Source: an uncultured Collinsella sp.
GTDB taxonomy: Bacteria; Actinomycetota; Coriobacteriia; Coriobacteriales; Coriobacteriaceae
Assembly: GCA_900542945.1 (NCBI GenBank)
Contig: UQPI01000020.1
Location: 1 to 36,897, forward strand
Direction of reading: 5' to 3'
Length of the DNA: 36,897 bases
Shown here: positions 1-7,821 of the stretch, in pieces
Layout: every line of letters begins with the position of its first letter
Position numbering within the stretch: the first letter of the stretch is position 1
Program-made: the position numbers and the translations under genes
Notes under the pieces: model-generated
Told to the model about the DNA's origin: nothing
The model's input: only the letters and a program-made list of their open reading frames with translations
Databases searched by the model: none

Positions 1-1642
1 CGCCGGAGACGTCGAGGCCCTCGACGGACCAATTGACTACTTTATATTTGGAGGTGCTCGATATGTAACCATTGGAGTCAACAACATCGGCATAAATTTC
101 GTATTCACCAGCTTGCGGCAAAGTCCAAACAACCGACGGGGCGGTCAAATCTTGACCGATCACGCCCCAGTTAGCGTCAGTCCAATCTGCCCCAGCCCTA
201 TGCCAAACAAACTTATATTTAAGTCCGTCGGTCTTGCCGGTAACATCCACTCCAACTTTAATCGAAGATCCAGCGCGCCCCAATTCTTCCGAAAAGGTAA
301 TTCCATCAATGGAATAAGGGTGCGGGAACTGCGCAATAATAGCAGCGGCATCAGCCTCGCCAAGACGACGACAGCCGTCATCGGAAAAGTAATTAGCGAC
401 ATCGCCGGAATTCGAAATAAAGCCATGCTCAATTAAGATGCCAGGGATCCCCTGCTCGCGGGCGCATCGGATTACCGCAAACTCATCTCCCACTTGCATC
501 TGGAATACGCCGCGGTACGTAAGACCCATAGCAGCAAGGTTATTCATAACCTTATTGGCAAGCTCAACAGAAACCTGTGTGTAATCGGTACCATTTGCAG
601 TAGGAGCATAAACCTCAGCGCCATGAGCAGCAGGGAAACCAGAATTAATATGGAAGCTCACAAAAGCCTGAGCGCCTTGATCAATGCAACGCTGAACGCG
701 ATACAGAAAATCATCACCGGAATAATTGCCGTATTGCTCGCGAGCAAGAACAACCTTGAAACCATAAGCTTCAAGCCTATTCTTGCAGGCAGTCACAATC
801 TTCCAGGTAAGATCGGCCTCACTTTTACCATTACCCTGCGCGCCGGGATCAGATCCACCGTGACCAGCATCGAGAGCGATTACACTAACGTTGCGTGCGG
901 AACGAGCTGCATAAGTAGAGACACCATCCGGAGAATCGGCGCACTCCAACGCCTGCTGAATAGACTGAGCCTCAACAGCATTTCCGTCCCCATCTGCATA
1001 ATAAACAGATGTGCCCTCGGAGTTCATAGAGCTATCTGCGACGGTGAATGAATAATCTCGATCAGAAAGATCAATCTTATGCTCAGCCTCATCTCCCTCT
1101 AGATAATACGAAATCGAAGTGAGGAAATAAGTATTGGCTTCGAGTTTTGAGCCAAAAGTAAAGGCGGCAGAATTATCAGCCGTAGCAGACGCGTCGACAG
1201 AGCCCTTTACGCCGTTGGCACTCACATAGCCAAGCGTAGCAGAGGAAAGGACTTCGCCGTCATTAGGAGTAGCAAAAGCAATGACTTGATTGGATCCAGA
1301 GGGAAGGCTTGGGTAGGCCAGGTAAACGTATTGAAAGTCCGACTCGACGGAATCGACCTGTTGCTCGGTCTTAGCATCGCTTTCAGCTGTGCCTTGGCTC
1401 AACGAGTCGATGGCCTCGATATCCTCTTCTACCGGAGGGTGGTCGACGGTGGCCTCGCTGCTTTCAGCATCGTCACCGCGTGCAGCCACTCCGTCATCAC
1501 CTGCAGAAGCCACATCCGTCACAGCTTCAGCGGGCTGCGCCTCGTTCAACCCATAAGCAGCAACTACAGGACTCATCAATGACGAAAACGTCAGAAGGGC
1601 AGCCAAAGAAAACGTAGCCGCAGCACGTAAAACCTTTTTCAT
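1..1642 (-). CDS. Secreted N-acetylmuramoyl-L-alanine amidase (Amidase_3), C-terminus beyond window
   Basis: Cleaves the bond between N-acetylmuramic acid and the stem peptide of peptidoglycan, outside the cell. The frame is open from the ATG at 1642 to the left edge, about 547 codons, so the C-terminus is missing. A GGGGA ribosome site lies 7 bases before the start. The N-terminus is a signal peptide (MKKVLRAAATFSLAALLTF...), followed by an acidic Ala/Asp/Glu-rich linker and a beta-rich region. The catalytic domain begins near residue 255 with ALDAGHGGSDPGAQG (first Zn histidine). SFHIN (second histidine) and ILIEHGFISN (catalytic glutamate) follow, so the zinc-amidase set is complete. After the domain come Ig-like/Y_Y_Y-type sequences (YKFVWHRAG, YEIYADVVDSNGYIS), which suggest wall-binding or spacer repeats continuing to the left. 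It is not clearly linked to the island on its right. Confidence 0.9.
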   Translation of the reverse strand, partial: MKKVLRAAATFSLAALLTFSSLMSPVVAAYGLNEAQPAEAVTDVASAGDDGVAARGDDAESSEATVDHPPVEEDIEAIDSLSQGTAESDAKTEQQVDSVESDFQYVYLAYPSLPSGSNQVIAFATPNDGEVLSSATLGYVSANGVKGSVDASATADNSAAFTFGSKLEANTYFLTSISYYLEGDEAEHKIDLSDRDYSFTVADSSMNSEGTSVYYADGDGNAVEAQSIQQALECADSPDGVSTYAARSARNVSVIALDAGHGGSDPGAQGNGKSEADLTWKIVTACKNRLEAYGFKVVLAREQYGNYSGDDFLYRVQRCIDQGAQAFVSFHINSGFPAAHGAEVYAPTANGTDYTQVSVELANKVMNNLAAMGLTYRGVFQMQVGDEFAVIRCAREQGIPGILIEHGFISNSGDVANYFSDDGCRRLGEADAAAIIAQFPHPYSIDGITFSEELGRAGSSIKVGVDVTGKTDGLKYKFVWHRAGADWTDANWGVIGQDLTAPSVVWTLPQAGEYEIYADVVDSNGYISSTSKYKVVNWSVEGLDVSG

Positions 1643-2147
1643 ATCGAATCCCCAGTCAAAATGAATATCCATGTTGCAACATTATCCATCAATTATCTCT
1701 TCTTTTGAACAATTGTCATAGAAAGGAATCGTGTTGAATCAAGGTAGCAATATTCAACGCCTTCGAACGCGAACCAGCCAACATTTTTCATCTAGGAAAA
1801 GCTTCATAGCTTATATCTAATAAAGATCTCATCAAACTTAATTAAAAAGAACTAACGAACGGTTACTGGTCCCTTATCTCATGCGCAAACATGCCATTGT
1901 CTATTTCTATTATTTTTTCTCCGTATATCGGACTACAGAAAGTTTGAATATCAGCCTGCCACGAAAAGGGGTGTTCAGCGATGCTCACACATCTAACTAT
2001 AAGCAGAACGGCGTTTTTTCTAAACGATCCAAACGAAGCATCGAATTTATAAGGCCCATCCCCCCAGAGTATTGCGACCGCACCGACATCCGCAGGTCGA
2101 CCGCCAGTACGGTCGTAACCACCCCCCCCGACGAGAGCCTGGAAAGT

Positions 2148-2264
2148 TGTGTTTCATCAAAAGGATTTGAGCAGTCTGGGTATCGGAAGCGCGCACGCTT
2201 TTTGAGCGGCCAGCCCTCCTGCATGAGAACATGGCGGACGCGGTAGGACTCGCCGCGGAACTGG
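2148..2264 (-). mobile_element. 3' end of an IS21-family element (istB C-terminus), copy 1
   Basis: This 117-bp stretch aligns without gaps to 7156-7272. Read on the minus strand it encodes the last residues of an IstB-like ATPase (QFRGESYRVRHVLMQEG), then non-coding DNA up to the probable outer end near TGTTTCATC. Upstream of QFRGESYRV the similarity to the second copy stops abruptly, so only the tip of the element remains here. An 8-C run (2122-2129) lies just outside. No istA is visible. Confidence 0.65.
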
Positions 2265-2445
2265 CTGGCCGCGCACAAGGTCATAAGGGATGTCCTTGAC
2301 CGCCACGGCATAGCGGAATAGCCTTAGGCGCAGGGGGCGCTGACGCAGCCCTCCCTCTTACACCGCAAAAAATCGCGCGATCAAATTATCTTTCGAAATG
2401 CCCCCGTAGATATAGCAATCGCCAGCTCAGGAGTCTACTAGCACA

Positions 2446-2479
2446 CGATTCAGCTGACAAATCGATTCAGCTGACAAAT
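2446..2479. repeat. 17-bp perfect tandem duplication
   Basis: The unit CGATTCAGCTGACAAAT occurs twice back to back (2446-2462 and 2463-2479), about 30 bp beyond the stop codon of the DUF2971 gene. Each unit carries CAGCTG. It may be a replication-slippage scar or a short regulatory repeat; nothing shows a function. Confidence 0.8.
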
Positions 2480-2509
2480 AATTGACTATACGGCACTATT
2501 TACGAATAA

Positions 2510-3490
2510 CTAGCACTGTTCATCTACAGGAATGTCCAGTTTATTCGCCGCGCAAATGCAAAGCTCTTTATCCTCTTGAGACATCCTGCTCCCAAGAATA
2601 ACTCGCAATGGCTTGCATGGGCGTTGTACATAATTCATCTCAAGCTCATCTAGCTCTGGTACAAGACGGGCACGATATTCGTTCTCCCACTCAAACGCAC
2701 TGCCCTTTCTGTAAATTGCCCGCAGATCACTAAGCATGTCGTCGCTGCTCACATTAAGACCAAGCATCCTAGCAGCAGTCCAAGCAATTTGAGGGTCGCA
2801 ATTAAATGGTTTGTCATCATATAAAATTGGCAATATTTCAGTACGCATTCCGTTAGCAATATTGCAATTGCGAATAGCTTCTCTGTCGTAAGCAAGAACG
2901 AAACCCGCTTGGCTTTCGGAATATACATTCCACATATTCGAATCGCTAGGATTGTCTGTTAGGCACAAAATGCGGCAAGAATTTCGACAGCTATTCTGAT
3001 GAACTGGAACGACAAATCCTCCAACAAATAAACGCAAGTTTTTAACAGCCGAGCGAAAAAGACTAACTCTCCCCTCATCGGATAGCATCTCGAACTCATC
3101 AATTCTTGCTGGATTTAAAGGAACCCCCAGAGCCCCTAATACAAACGCAAGTCGTCTAAAATCAATTTGATTTATTTTCTCTAACGCTTGTTCATCATCA
3201 TTGAGATAACTTTCGATTTCATCTATACCATTCCAGTTATAGATCGGCACCGAGTCGCGCTGATCGCTGAAAACCCTTGGATGAGAAAATGTAACAGTTG
3301 CGTTTTCTAGGTCGGCAAAAGCGTATTCAGTTGGAGGTCGATAGCGGTAAAGCACTCGTGGGACGAGAAAAGTCGATAGAGCTTCCAGCTCCTTCCGCGC
3401 GGAAACAATGGAAGCGCCATCATTTTGCTTGGCAACGAGATTAGCTAGCGTCTCCCGATATGTTTCTTTCTGCGTCAAGCTTAGCACCAT
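2510..3490 (-). CDS. DUF2971 domain protein
   Basis: A 326-residue protein with the pattern of DUF2971. An early aromatic/basic motif (VLYRYRPP, about residue 46) is followed by strands naming the regions to be handled (ATVTFSHPRVFSDQRDSVP). The late segment ILCLTDNPSDSNMWNVYSESQAGFVLAYD carries the typical 'MW..Y.....G..l.Y' signature. The molecular function of DUF2971 is not established. The family is cytoplasmic and is often found near phage-defence and mobile genes, which fits its position among transposase remnants. The ATG at 3490 has a GGGAAG site upstream. The gene is clearly more AT-rich than the core genes further right, consistent with recent acquisition. It appears intact and monocistronic. 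Confidence 0.8.
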   Translation of the reverse strand: MVLSLTQKETYRETLANLVAKQNDGASIVSARKELEALSTFLVPRVLYRYRPPTEYAFADLENATVTFSHPRVFSDQRDSVPIYNWNGIDEIESYLNDDEQALEKINQIDFRRLAFVLGALGVPLNPARIDEFEMLSDEGRVSLFRSAVKNLRLFVGGFVVPVHQNSCRNSCRILCLTDNPSDSNMWNVYSESQAGFVLAYDREAIRNCNIANGMRTEILPILYDDKPFNCDPQIAWTAARMLGLNVSSDDMLSDLRAIYRKGSAFEWENEYRARLVPELDELEMNYVQRPCKPLRVILGSRMSQEDKELCICAANKLDIPVDEQC

Positions 3491-3671
3491 GCAATATCGC
3501 TTCCCAATCTAGCTAAATTAGATGCAGTTGATTTTATCCAGTGCAAAAAACTGAATGCACACACGAAGCAGAAATCATGGCTATAAACTACCAAAAAATG
3601 ATTCCGATTGGAACGTACCGAAAATCATAAAAGCTGCAAACAATATCTATAATATTCTGAGATGACTGGAG

Positions 3672-3858
3672 ATGAAAACATATAGCTATCAAGCAATCTT
3701 ATCCTCCGATGAAGACGCCAACTATGACATCGAATTCCCCTCTCTGTCAGGTACTTTACCAATGACAGAGCGCCGCAGAGACTGCAGAAGCAGTCGAGTA
3801 TGCAGAAAAGATTAATATGTGCGCGTCAATTAAAAAAGTCTCTGTTAAAGAAAGTTAA
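3672..3858 (+). pseudogene. HicB-like antitoxin, frameshifted, no hicA
   Basis: From the ATG at 3672 the product begins MKTYSYQAILSSDEDANYDIEFPSLSG, the typical HicB start (a short strand, then 'D..G.Y.v.fPdLpG'). The frame then runs into a stop at 3813. The rest of the HicB-like sequence (SAAETAEAVEYAEKI..., the usual helix after the P-L-P-G strand) continues in another frame up to a stop at 3856-3858. At least one indel around 3755-3765 therefore broke the gene, and the C-terminal DNA-binding domain is missing. No HicA (a small dsRBD-like toxin with a conserved histidine) is seen on either side. It is read as a relic of a toxin-antitoxin pair. Confidence 0.6.
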
Positions 3859-4240
3859 TCCAACGATATTGCCGCCCCTTCCAGCAACCCCAGTACAACT
3901 GCAAGGTACCCTAGGTCATCTCGCACATTCTTGTGGGTTCCGTCCGAAACTGCACCTCGAACGCGTCGCACCTATGACTGTCGGTGTGCCTTGTCAGCCC
4001 GGTCAACGAGAACCATTTGAGGAAGCGGTCAAGCATGCGCGAGCTCACCGCGCAGAACGGATTCCGATTCAGGCACACTCGCCTACACGGACTCCCCGCC
4101 CGAGCCAACAACGGCATCGACCGGATAAACTACAAGGTCAGGCAAAGGGTGAGATTCATCAGCACCTTCATCGATGGAAACTCGGCCCCATGCTCGTCAC
4201 AGCAAGGTTCGTGCGCACCGTTGAGCACGATCGGATTAAG
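3859..4240 (+). pseudogene. Degenerate stretch, possible IS256/IS1249-type transposase C-terminal relic
   Basis: There is no intact gene here. One plus-strand frame at about 4035-4165 reads RELTAQNGFRFRHTRLHG, then LPARANNGIDRINYKVRQRV. This recalls the 'TNNRIEGgvNaqlR.mlr.HRG' region of IS1249-like transposases, but with changed key residues and no completion. GC content is higher than in the DUF2971 gene to the left. The match is from memory and weak; it may be any decayed mobile gene. Confidence 0.3.
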
Positions 4241-4255
4241 AGGAGGTATCTGGAA

Positions 4256-4405
4256 ATGACAAAGTCGGAAGAGATCGACGAACTGAAGACAAGAATAAGG
4301 GCTAGGGCATCTGACAGTGCGAGACCGGCTCAATCAATTATCGAAAGAGTCTTGGCGGCACCTACAACCACTCGGAGAATGAAAGCATTTGAAAGATCAC
4401 ATTAA
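4256..4405 (+). CDS. Small 49-residue basic helical protein, unknown
   Basis: I do not recognise this protein. It starts at ATG 4256 with a near-perfect Shine-Dalgarno AGGAGGT at 4241-4247, 8 bases upstream, which is the reason to prefer this start over a longer open frame from 3800. The product (MTKSEEIDELKTRIRAR..., ending KAFERSH) is charged, mostly helical and has no membrane segment. Its size and charge would fit a DNA-binding antitoxin-like or phage-type small protein, but no motif proves that. It lies 80 bp before a small membrane-protein gene on the same strand. The good ribosome site argues for a real gene. The alternative is a leftover 3' end of the degenerate gene before it that happens to be preceded by a purine run. 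Confidence 0.4.
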   Translation: MTKSEEIDELKTRIRARASDSARPAQSIIERVLAAPTTTRRMKAFERSH

Positions 4406-4485
4406 TTTGAGCAAATGCAGTCATCAGGTCAGAAAAGTAACGTAGTAGCAATGCGCGCGCTGAATATGCAAGGAGCGAATCAAAA

Positions 4486-5007
4486 TTGAAAGATAAAAAC
4501 ACCACAATCCCCTTTGGAGCCGATGAAATTATGAACTCATTCCTCAAATCAAACGGTGCCCCCTTAACAGACAGCGAATTGAAAAGGATAAAACATACTG
4601 AATCACTGAAGGATTTAATGGCCCTTGGCTATATTCGACATGAGCACTCAAACGTTTTCCTGACATTGCAAGGCAGAATGGCTCTTCGACAATTTGACGA
4701 AGAACATAAGAGTAAATCTAACAAAGAATCCGCAAACGTTTTCAGTATTATCGTTAGTGTGCTGGCAATTTTAGTATCTATACTAAACACAGTTGCGGGA
4801 TTAGTTAAAAACGACGCAACCGTCAATTATGCCTCGATCAATTCATTCACTTATATGCTCAGCGCACTTGAAGCAATACTAATCGGATTTTTTGTCTCTG
4901 AAATTATATTGCCCTCGGTAAAGTACTTTAGATTCCACCCTGTAGTTCGAGTCTTATTTGGAACAATGGCAGCGGTACTATTGTATTTTTATTTTACAAC
5001 GCTTTAG
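4486..5007 (+). CDS. Small membrane protein with a winged-helix-like N-terminal domain
   Basis: A 173-residue protein read from TTG 4486, with AGGAG at 4471-4475, 10 bases upstream. No ATG gives an equally good start. Residues 1-65 look like a short helix-turn-helix or winged-helix fold (TDSELKRIKHTESLKDLMALGYI, then VFLTLQGRMALRQFDEE), similar to the 'll..G.i....i.LT..G..al' pattern of small regulators. Three hydrophobic segments follow at about 84-106 (FSIIVSVLAILVSILNTVAGLV), 121-140 and 152-171, so the protein should sit in the cytoplasmic membrane with the N-terminal domain inside. The gene is AT-rich like its island neighbours. The function is unknown; membrane-tethered small proteins of this layout occur as effectors or sensors in defence islands, but nothing here proves it. 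Confidence 0.6.
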   Translation: MKDKNTTIPFGADEIMNSFLKSNGAPLTDSELKRIKHTESLKDLMALGYIRHEHSNVFLTLQGRMALRQFDEEHKSKSNKESANVFSIIVSVLAILVSILNTVAGLVKNDATVNYASINSFTYMLSALEAILIGFFVSEIILPSVKYFRFHPVVRVLFGTMAAVLLYFYFTTL

Positions 5008-5172
5008 ATAGCAGATGGTACCCCATCCACCCTAAGCTGCGAAAGGCTTTCACGGACCTCAGCGCATGGTACATCGCTTTTAGTGGTCGGGTCCAACCTC
5101 TCGTGGACCCTGTTGACCCGGACAAGGTGAACGTACCAGTCGAGGTAGGCCTGCAGTTACTTGGGAAACATT
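5007..5172 (-). pseudogene. Probable transposase C-terminal tail, copy 1 (frameshifted)
   Basis: On the minus strand the sequence encodes an AYLDWYVHLVRVNRV-like segment. It aligns along its length to 6989-7151, where the corresponding segment is YLDWYVCLFKVNQV, ending TYRGLG and a stop. Copy 1 has lost the frame in its last third. The right border (near ACATTCTCG / ACACCTGTG) is where the two copies diverge. The family is not recognised with confidence; the repeated association with IS21 and IS3 debris suggests a transposase end. From here to 5697 there are only short meaningless frames and no gene that I can support. Confidence 0.4.
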
Positions 5173-5697
5173 CTCGTAAAGCACCATGGGGAGTGTCTCA
5201 GCTACGAGCAGAGAGCTTTTCCATCTCCATGCGCTTCTATCCCCATGCGCTTCAGGCACAGGGTCGGCGACGTCGTGCATATGTGTGTGGCTGCCGAGTC
5301 CTCACTCCCTGATTAGCACATTGCGCACGCGTTCATATACCCAACGAGCTTGGACCCGCTCTTTGAATATGGAGATGCTAATAATTATTTGCTAACTAAT
5401 TTTTGTTTGAGGGAGGAGGTGGTCAATTTGGGGATATTCATTTCCAAACTAATGTACCATCGCGTGGAGTCGACAGCATTTCCGCCAAAGGCGTGATGGG
5501 TTTCGTTTGCCGCGAATAATAAGTAAATCGGCGCTCTTAGGAGCGTGCCCCCACTTCCTCTCAAGGAGAAAACATAATAATTGGGACGATTTCACAGGCG
5601 ACAGACAACTAAGCCGTATCACAATTTGGTGACACGCATAAGAGTTACCGATATTATCAAACTAAAAATTGCCTCGATACCTAAGCAGATGAAGTAA

Positions 5698-6201
5698 ATG
5701 ATCGACTATCGAAAGCAATATACCCCTAGAGTTGAAACTATGCCCAAATACTTGGCTGGACGAGGCGAAATACCGCTATCAGCAGAACTCAAGTTGAAGG
5801 CATTATCCGAAGGATATCAAACCCAACCCATGACGTTCTATGGATTGCTAGAAGTGGGTAGAACCGTTCTTCTTAATGCAATCGAATCCATTGCCGCAGA
5901 TAATGGCGTGCTTATGCGCCGTGTTGAAGTCGAAGAGAATAAGGGGCTCATCGGACCTCTTGCATCAACGTGCGGCTCGCTCACTCGATCTTTAAGCACT
6001 CGAGAACTCATAAAGATAAGGCTAGTGAATGGCCGACGCAAAATAGCCGACGCAGCAAGCATCAAAGTGCTTACAAGGAGAGAACAACGATGCGCCCCGT
6101 TTTTATCGATTGCTGCCGCGCAACGAGACAAGCTAGTTTCAGCGACCCAAAAAACAAAACGATATAAACAGCACCACGGGAAAACGCTGCATTCAACCTA
6201 G
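5698..6201 (+). pseudogene. N-terminal part of an AAA/P-loop ATPase, decayed
   Basis: The open frame begins with YTPRVETMPKYLAGRGE, recalling the 'YtPGaGt.PpyLaGR..el' start of a well-known bacterial/archaeal ATP-binding protein family, then MTFYGLLEVGRTVLLNAIESIA. In intact members this is 'yGlRGVGKTvLLn'. Here the Walker A GxxGxGKT has become GLLEVGRT, losing the glycine and the lysine. After about residue 105 the homologous reading (HKDKASEWPTQ, the 'akDKas' helix) moves to another frame, so an indel near 5990 broke the gene. The second half of the family is absent. The stop at 6199-6201 sits 10 bases before the start of the DUF4869 relic. Both the lost Walker lysine and the frameshift support a dead gene. 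Confidence 0.55.
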
Positions 6202-6210
6202 GAGATCGAC

Positions 6211-6656
6211 GTGTTGACGATTCATTATGGGGACATGGATAACGTGATTTACAACACATCGGTCTATTTCTATAACGTATACTCCCCAGCGGTTTGAAGA
6301 TTCCTTTGCCCAATGTGTCATTAAATCTTTCGACAAGGGCACTGTCGTCGGGCCCATGCCATAGACACTAAAATCTTGGGAATCATCCCGCCTAAAAGCT
6401 ATCGAGTGGCACCAAAACACTGCTCCCCATGTACTTTATGCCTCAAAACGTCTATAACGCCTCAAACTGTGGCGACAACTGCGCATATTGGATTCTGCGA
6501 ATCGCAGCGCACCACGACCTGACGATCAACCTTTACAATCTGATGGATTTTGGCAACGGCAAATTTACAGTGACCATCGCGAACACGGGAGATGTCGTCC
6601 ATACGATGTGCGCTCTTGTTCCCATAGCAGGAAAATGCCTAAGGGAGAACTCCTAA
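6211..6656 (+). pseudogene. DUF4869 protein gene, several frameshifts
   Basis: Pieces of one protein appear in three successive frames. From GTG 6211 (or TTG 6214), with GGAGA at 6201-6205, the first is LTIHYGDMDNVIYNTSVYFYNVYS. Next comes DSFAQCVIKSFDKGTVVGP, then AIDTKILGIIPPK. From about 6390 to the stop at 6654-6656 the frame is stable: LSSGTKTLLPMYFMPQNVYN, ASNCGDNCAYWILRIAAHHD, LTINLYNLMDFGNGKF. This order and these motifs ('y.d.p.aiyNTs.YF.n.y...W..dp', 'NaStCGDNCa.WilkI') match my recollection of DUF4869. The function is unknown. The 3' 75 codons could still be translated from ATG 6429. The stop codon shares its last A with the start of the next gene (TAATG), so the ancestral pair was translationally coupled. 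Confidence 0.6.
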
Positions 6657-6983
6657 TGCGTGGTTCATTCAACGTAATCGTTCAAAACAATCGTGTCAGT
6701 TCAAACATACCATCAGTCGAAATCTCACTATTATCCAAGGTAGCATCGCAACAGGAAAAACAATGTTACTGGGTATGGCCGCTGCTCATGAAAATCTTGG
6801 ACCGCAAAGCGGTGTAACCGTGAGCTGTAAGGCCCAAGCAAGACTTTGGCAGGAAAAAACTGGCAAAGAAACCTACAGGAGATCGACAACAGCATCGTAT
6901 TCATCAACGAGGGCAATGCTTTTATCCGTACAGAGTCTTTCGCCCATAAAGCCAAACACAGCTCAAACTATTGCATAATCTAA
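6656..6983 (+). pseudogene. P-loop ATPase relic coupled to DUF4869
   Basis: ATG 6656 overlaps the preceding stop by one base and has AAGGGAGAA upstream. The product starts MRGSFNVIVQNNRV. One base then appears to be lost near 6697, and the protein continues in the next frame as QFKHTISRNLTIIQGSIATGKT with MLLGMAAAHENLGPQSGVTVSCKAQAR. GSIATGKT is a Walker A motif. A second shift near 6880 moves the Walker B-like region to another frame (DNSIVFINEGNAFIRTESFAHKAKHSSNY, stop at 6981-6983). Intact relatives known to me end 'nsIVFIDEGNrFv.s..FA..ik.sdnYyvlvtRe'. Two indels and an early stop make it a pseudogene. The three decayed genes at 5698-6983 probably formed one accessory module. Confidence 0.6.
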
Positions 6984-6988
6984 CAGTT

Positions 6989-7151
6989 TAGATAACGGGT
7001 GATGCCGTACCTACCCCAAGCCGCGGTAAGTCGCGTCGGCCGTCAGGATATGGCGCACCACTCTTGCAGTCGGGCCCCATCTGTCCCGGACCTGGTTGAC
7101 CTTGAAGAGGCAGACGTACCAGTCGAGGTAGGCCTGCGGGTTCCTGGGCGA
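6989..7151 (-). pseudogene. Probable transposase C-terminal tail, copy 2
   Basis: The minus-strand frame reads SPRNPQAYLDWYVCLFKVNQV, then RDRWGPTARVVRHILTADAT and YRGLG followed by a stop. It is the better-preserved copy of the repeat at 5007-5172. It directly abuts the IS21 end at 7156. The family was not identified. Confidence 0.45.
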
Positions 7152-7155
7152 CACC

Positions 7156-7545
7156 TGTGTTTCGTCAAGAGGATTTAAGCAAAAAGAGCATCGGAATAGC
7201 GCACGCTTTTTGAGCGGCTAGCCCTCCTGCATGAGGGCATGGCGGACGCGGTAGGACTCACCGCGGAACTGGGCGAGCCTCCCGTGGTGGACGATGCGGT
7301 CGATCAGGGCGGCGGCCATCTGGTCGTCCCCGAACACCGACCCACATCTGCTGAACTCCAGGTTCGCGGTGAATACCACCAACTGCCTCTCGTATGCGTC
7401 GGCGAAGACCTGGAAGAGCAGTCTCACCCCGTCCGCGTCGAGCGGGAGAAACCCGAACTCGTCGATGACGAGCAGGCGGGCCTTGCCGATGAGCGCGACC
7501 TCCCGGTCGAGTCTCCCGGAACTGTCCACATCAGTGTAGCCAATC
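7156..7545 (-). pseudogene. istB: IS21-family istB, C-terminal half plus element end (copy 2)
   Basis: IstB is the AAA+ helper ATPase of IS21 transposition. The minus-strand frame (stop at 7218-7220) holds its C-terminal half: KARLLVIDEFGFLPLDADGVRLLF (Walker B DE and the sensor region), YERQLVVFTANLEFSRCGSVFGDDQMAAAL (sensor-1 type TaN and the FGDD motif) and AQFRGESYRVRHALMQEG. The N-terminal half with Walker A is missing; near 7545 the sequence changes into the tail of an IS3 transposase on the opposite strand. Downstream, 7156-7217 repeats the end found at 2148-2210. No istA is present, so the element cannot move on its own. In intact relatives the protein is about 250 residues; about 110 remain. 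Confidence 0.75.
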
Positions 7546-7547
7546 CA

Positions 7548-7682
7548 GACGCGTACGTAGCCCATTGGAACACGAGGCGAAGGCGGGCTCAACTGAAAGG
7601 ACTAACCCCGGAGGAGTTCTGGAGCCAGTCCCTTGCGGCGTAGTTCTTATTTAAGCCGTCAAAGTTTTGGGGTGCAGTTCAC
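7548..7682 (+). mobile_element. IS3-family transposase tail and right inverted repeat
   Basis: The plus-strand frame ends AYVAHWNTRRRRAQLKGLTP, EEFWSQSLAA and a stop at 7641-7643. This is the typical C-terminus of IS3-group OrfB integrases ('i.yWNtrR.q..LkglTP.efR.qsla'). The following GCCGTCAAAGTTTTGGGGTG (7655-7674) resembles the terminal repeat of such elements. The catalytic DDE region is absent. It is fused head-on with the istB fragment, so one element inserted into, or recombined with, the other. Confidence 0.65.
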
Positions 7683-7821
7683 GGAAGGGGCCGCGGTGAC
7701 GTTCGGCTAACTGCGGGAACAACCTATTCGCTCAACATGTTCGGCTGAGATCGGAAATCGACCCTTGACCTACAGCCAGCACAAAACATATGCTTCCATC
7801 TGAGCGAGCTCAAACTACCGT

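Noticed and set aside
3800..4405. 201-codon plus-strand frame as one gene
   Set aside because: It begins inside the hicB relic and passes through degenerate DNA; only the last 49 codons have a proper ribosome site, so those alone are listed.
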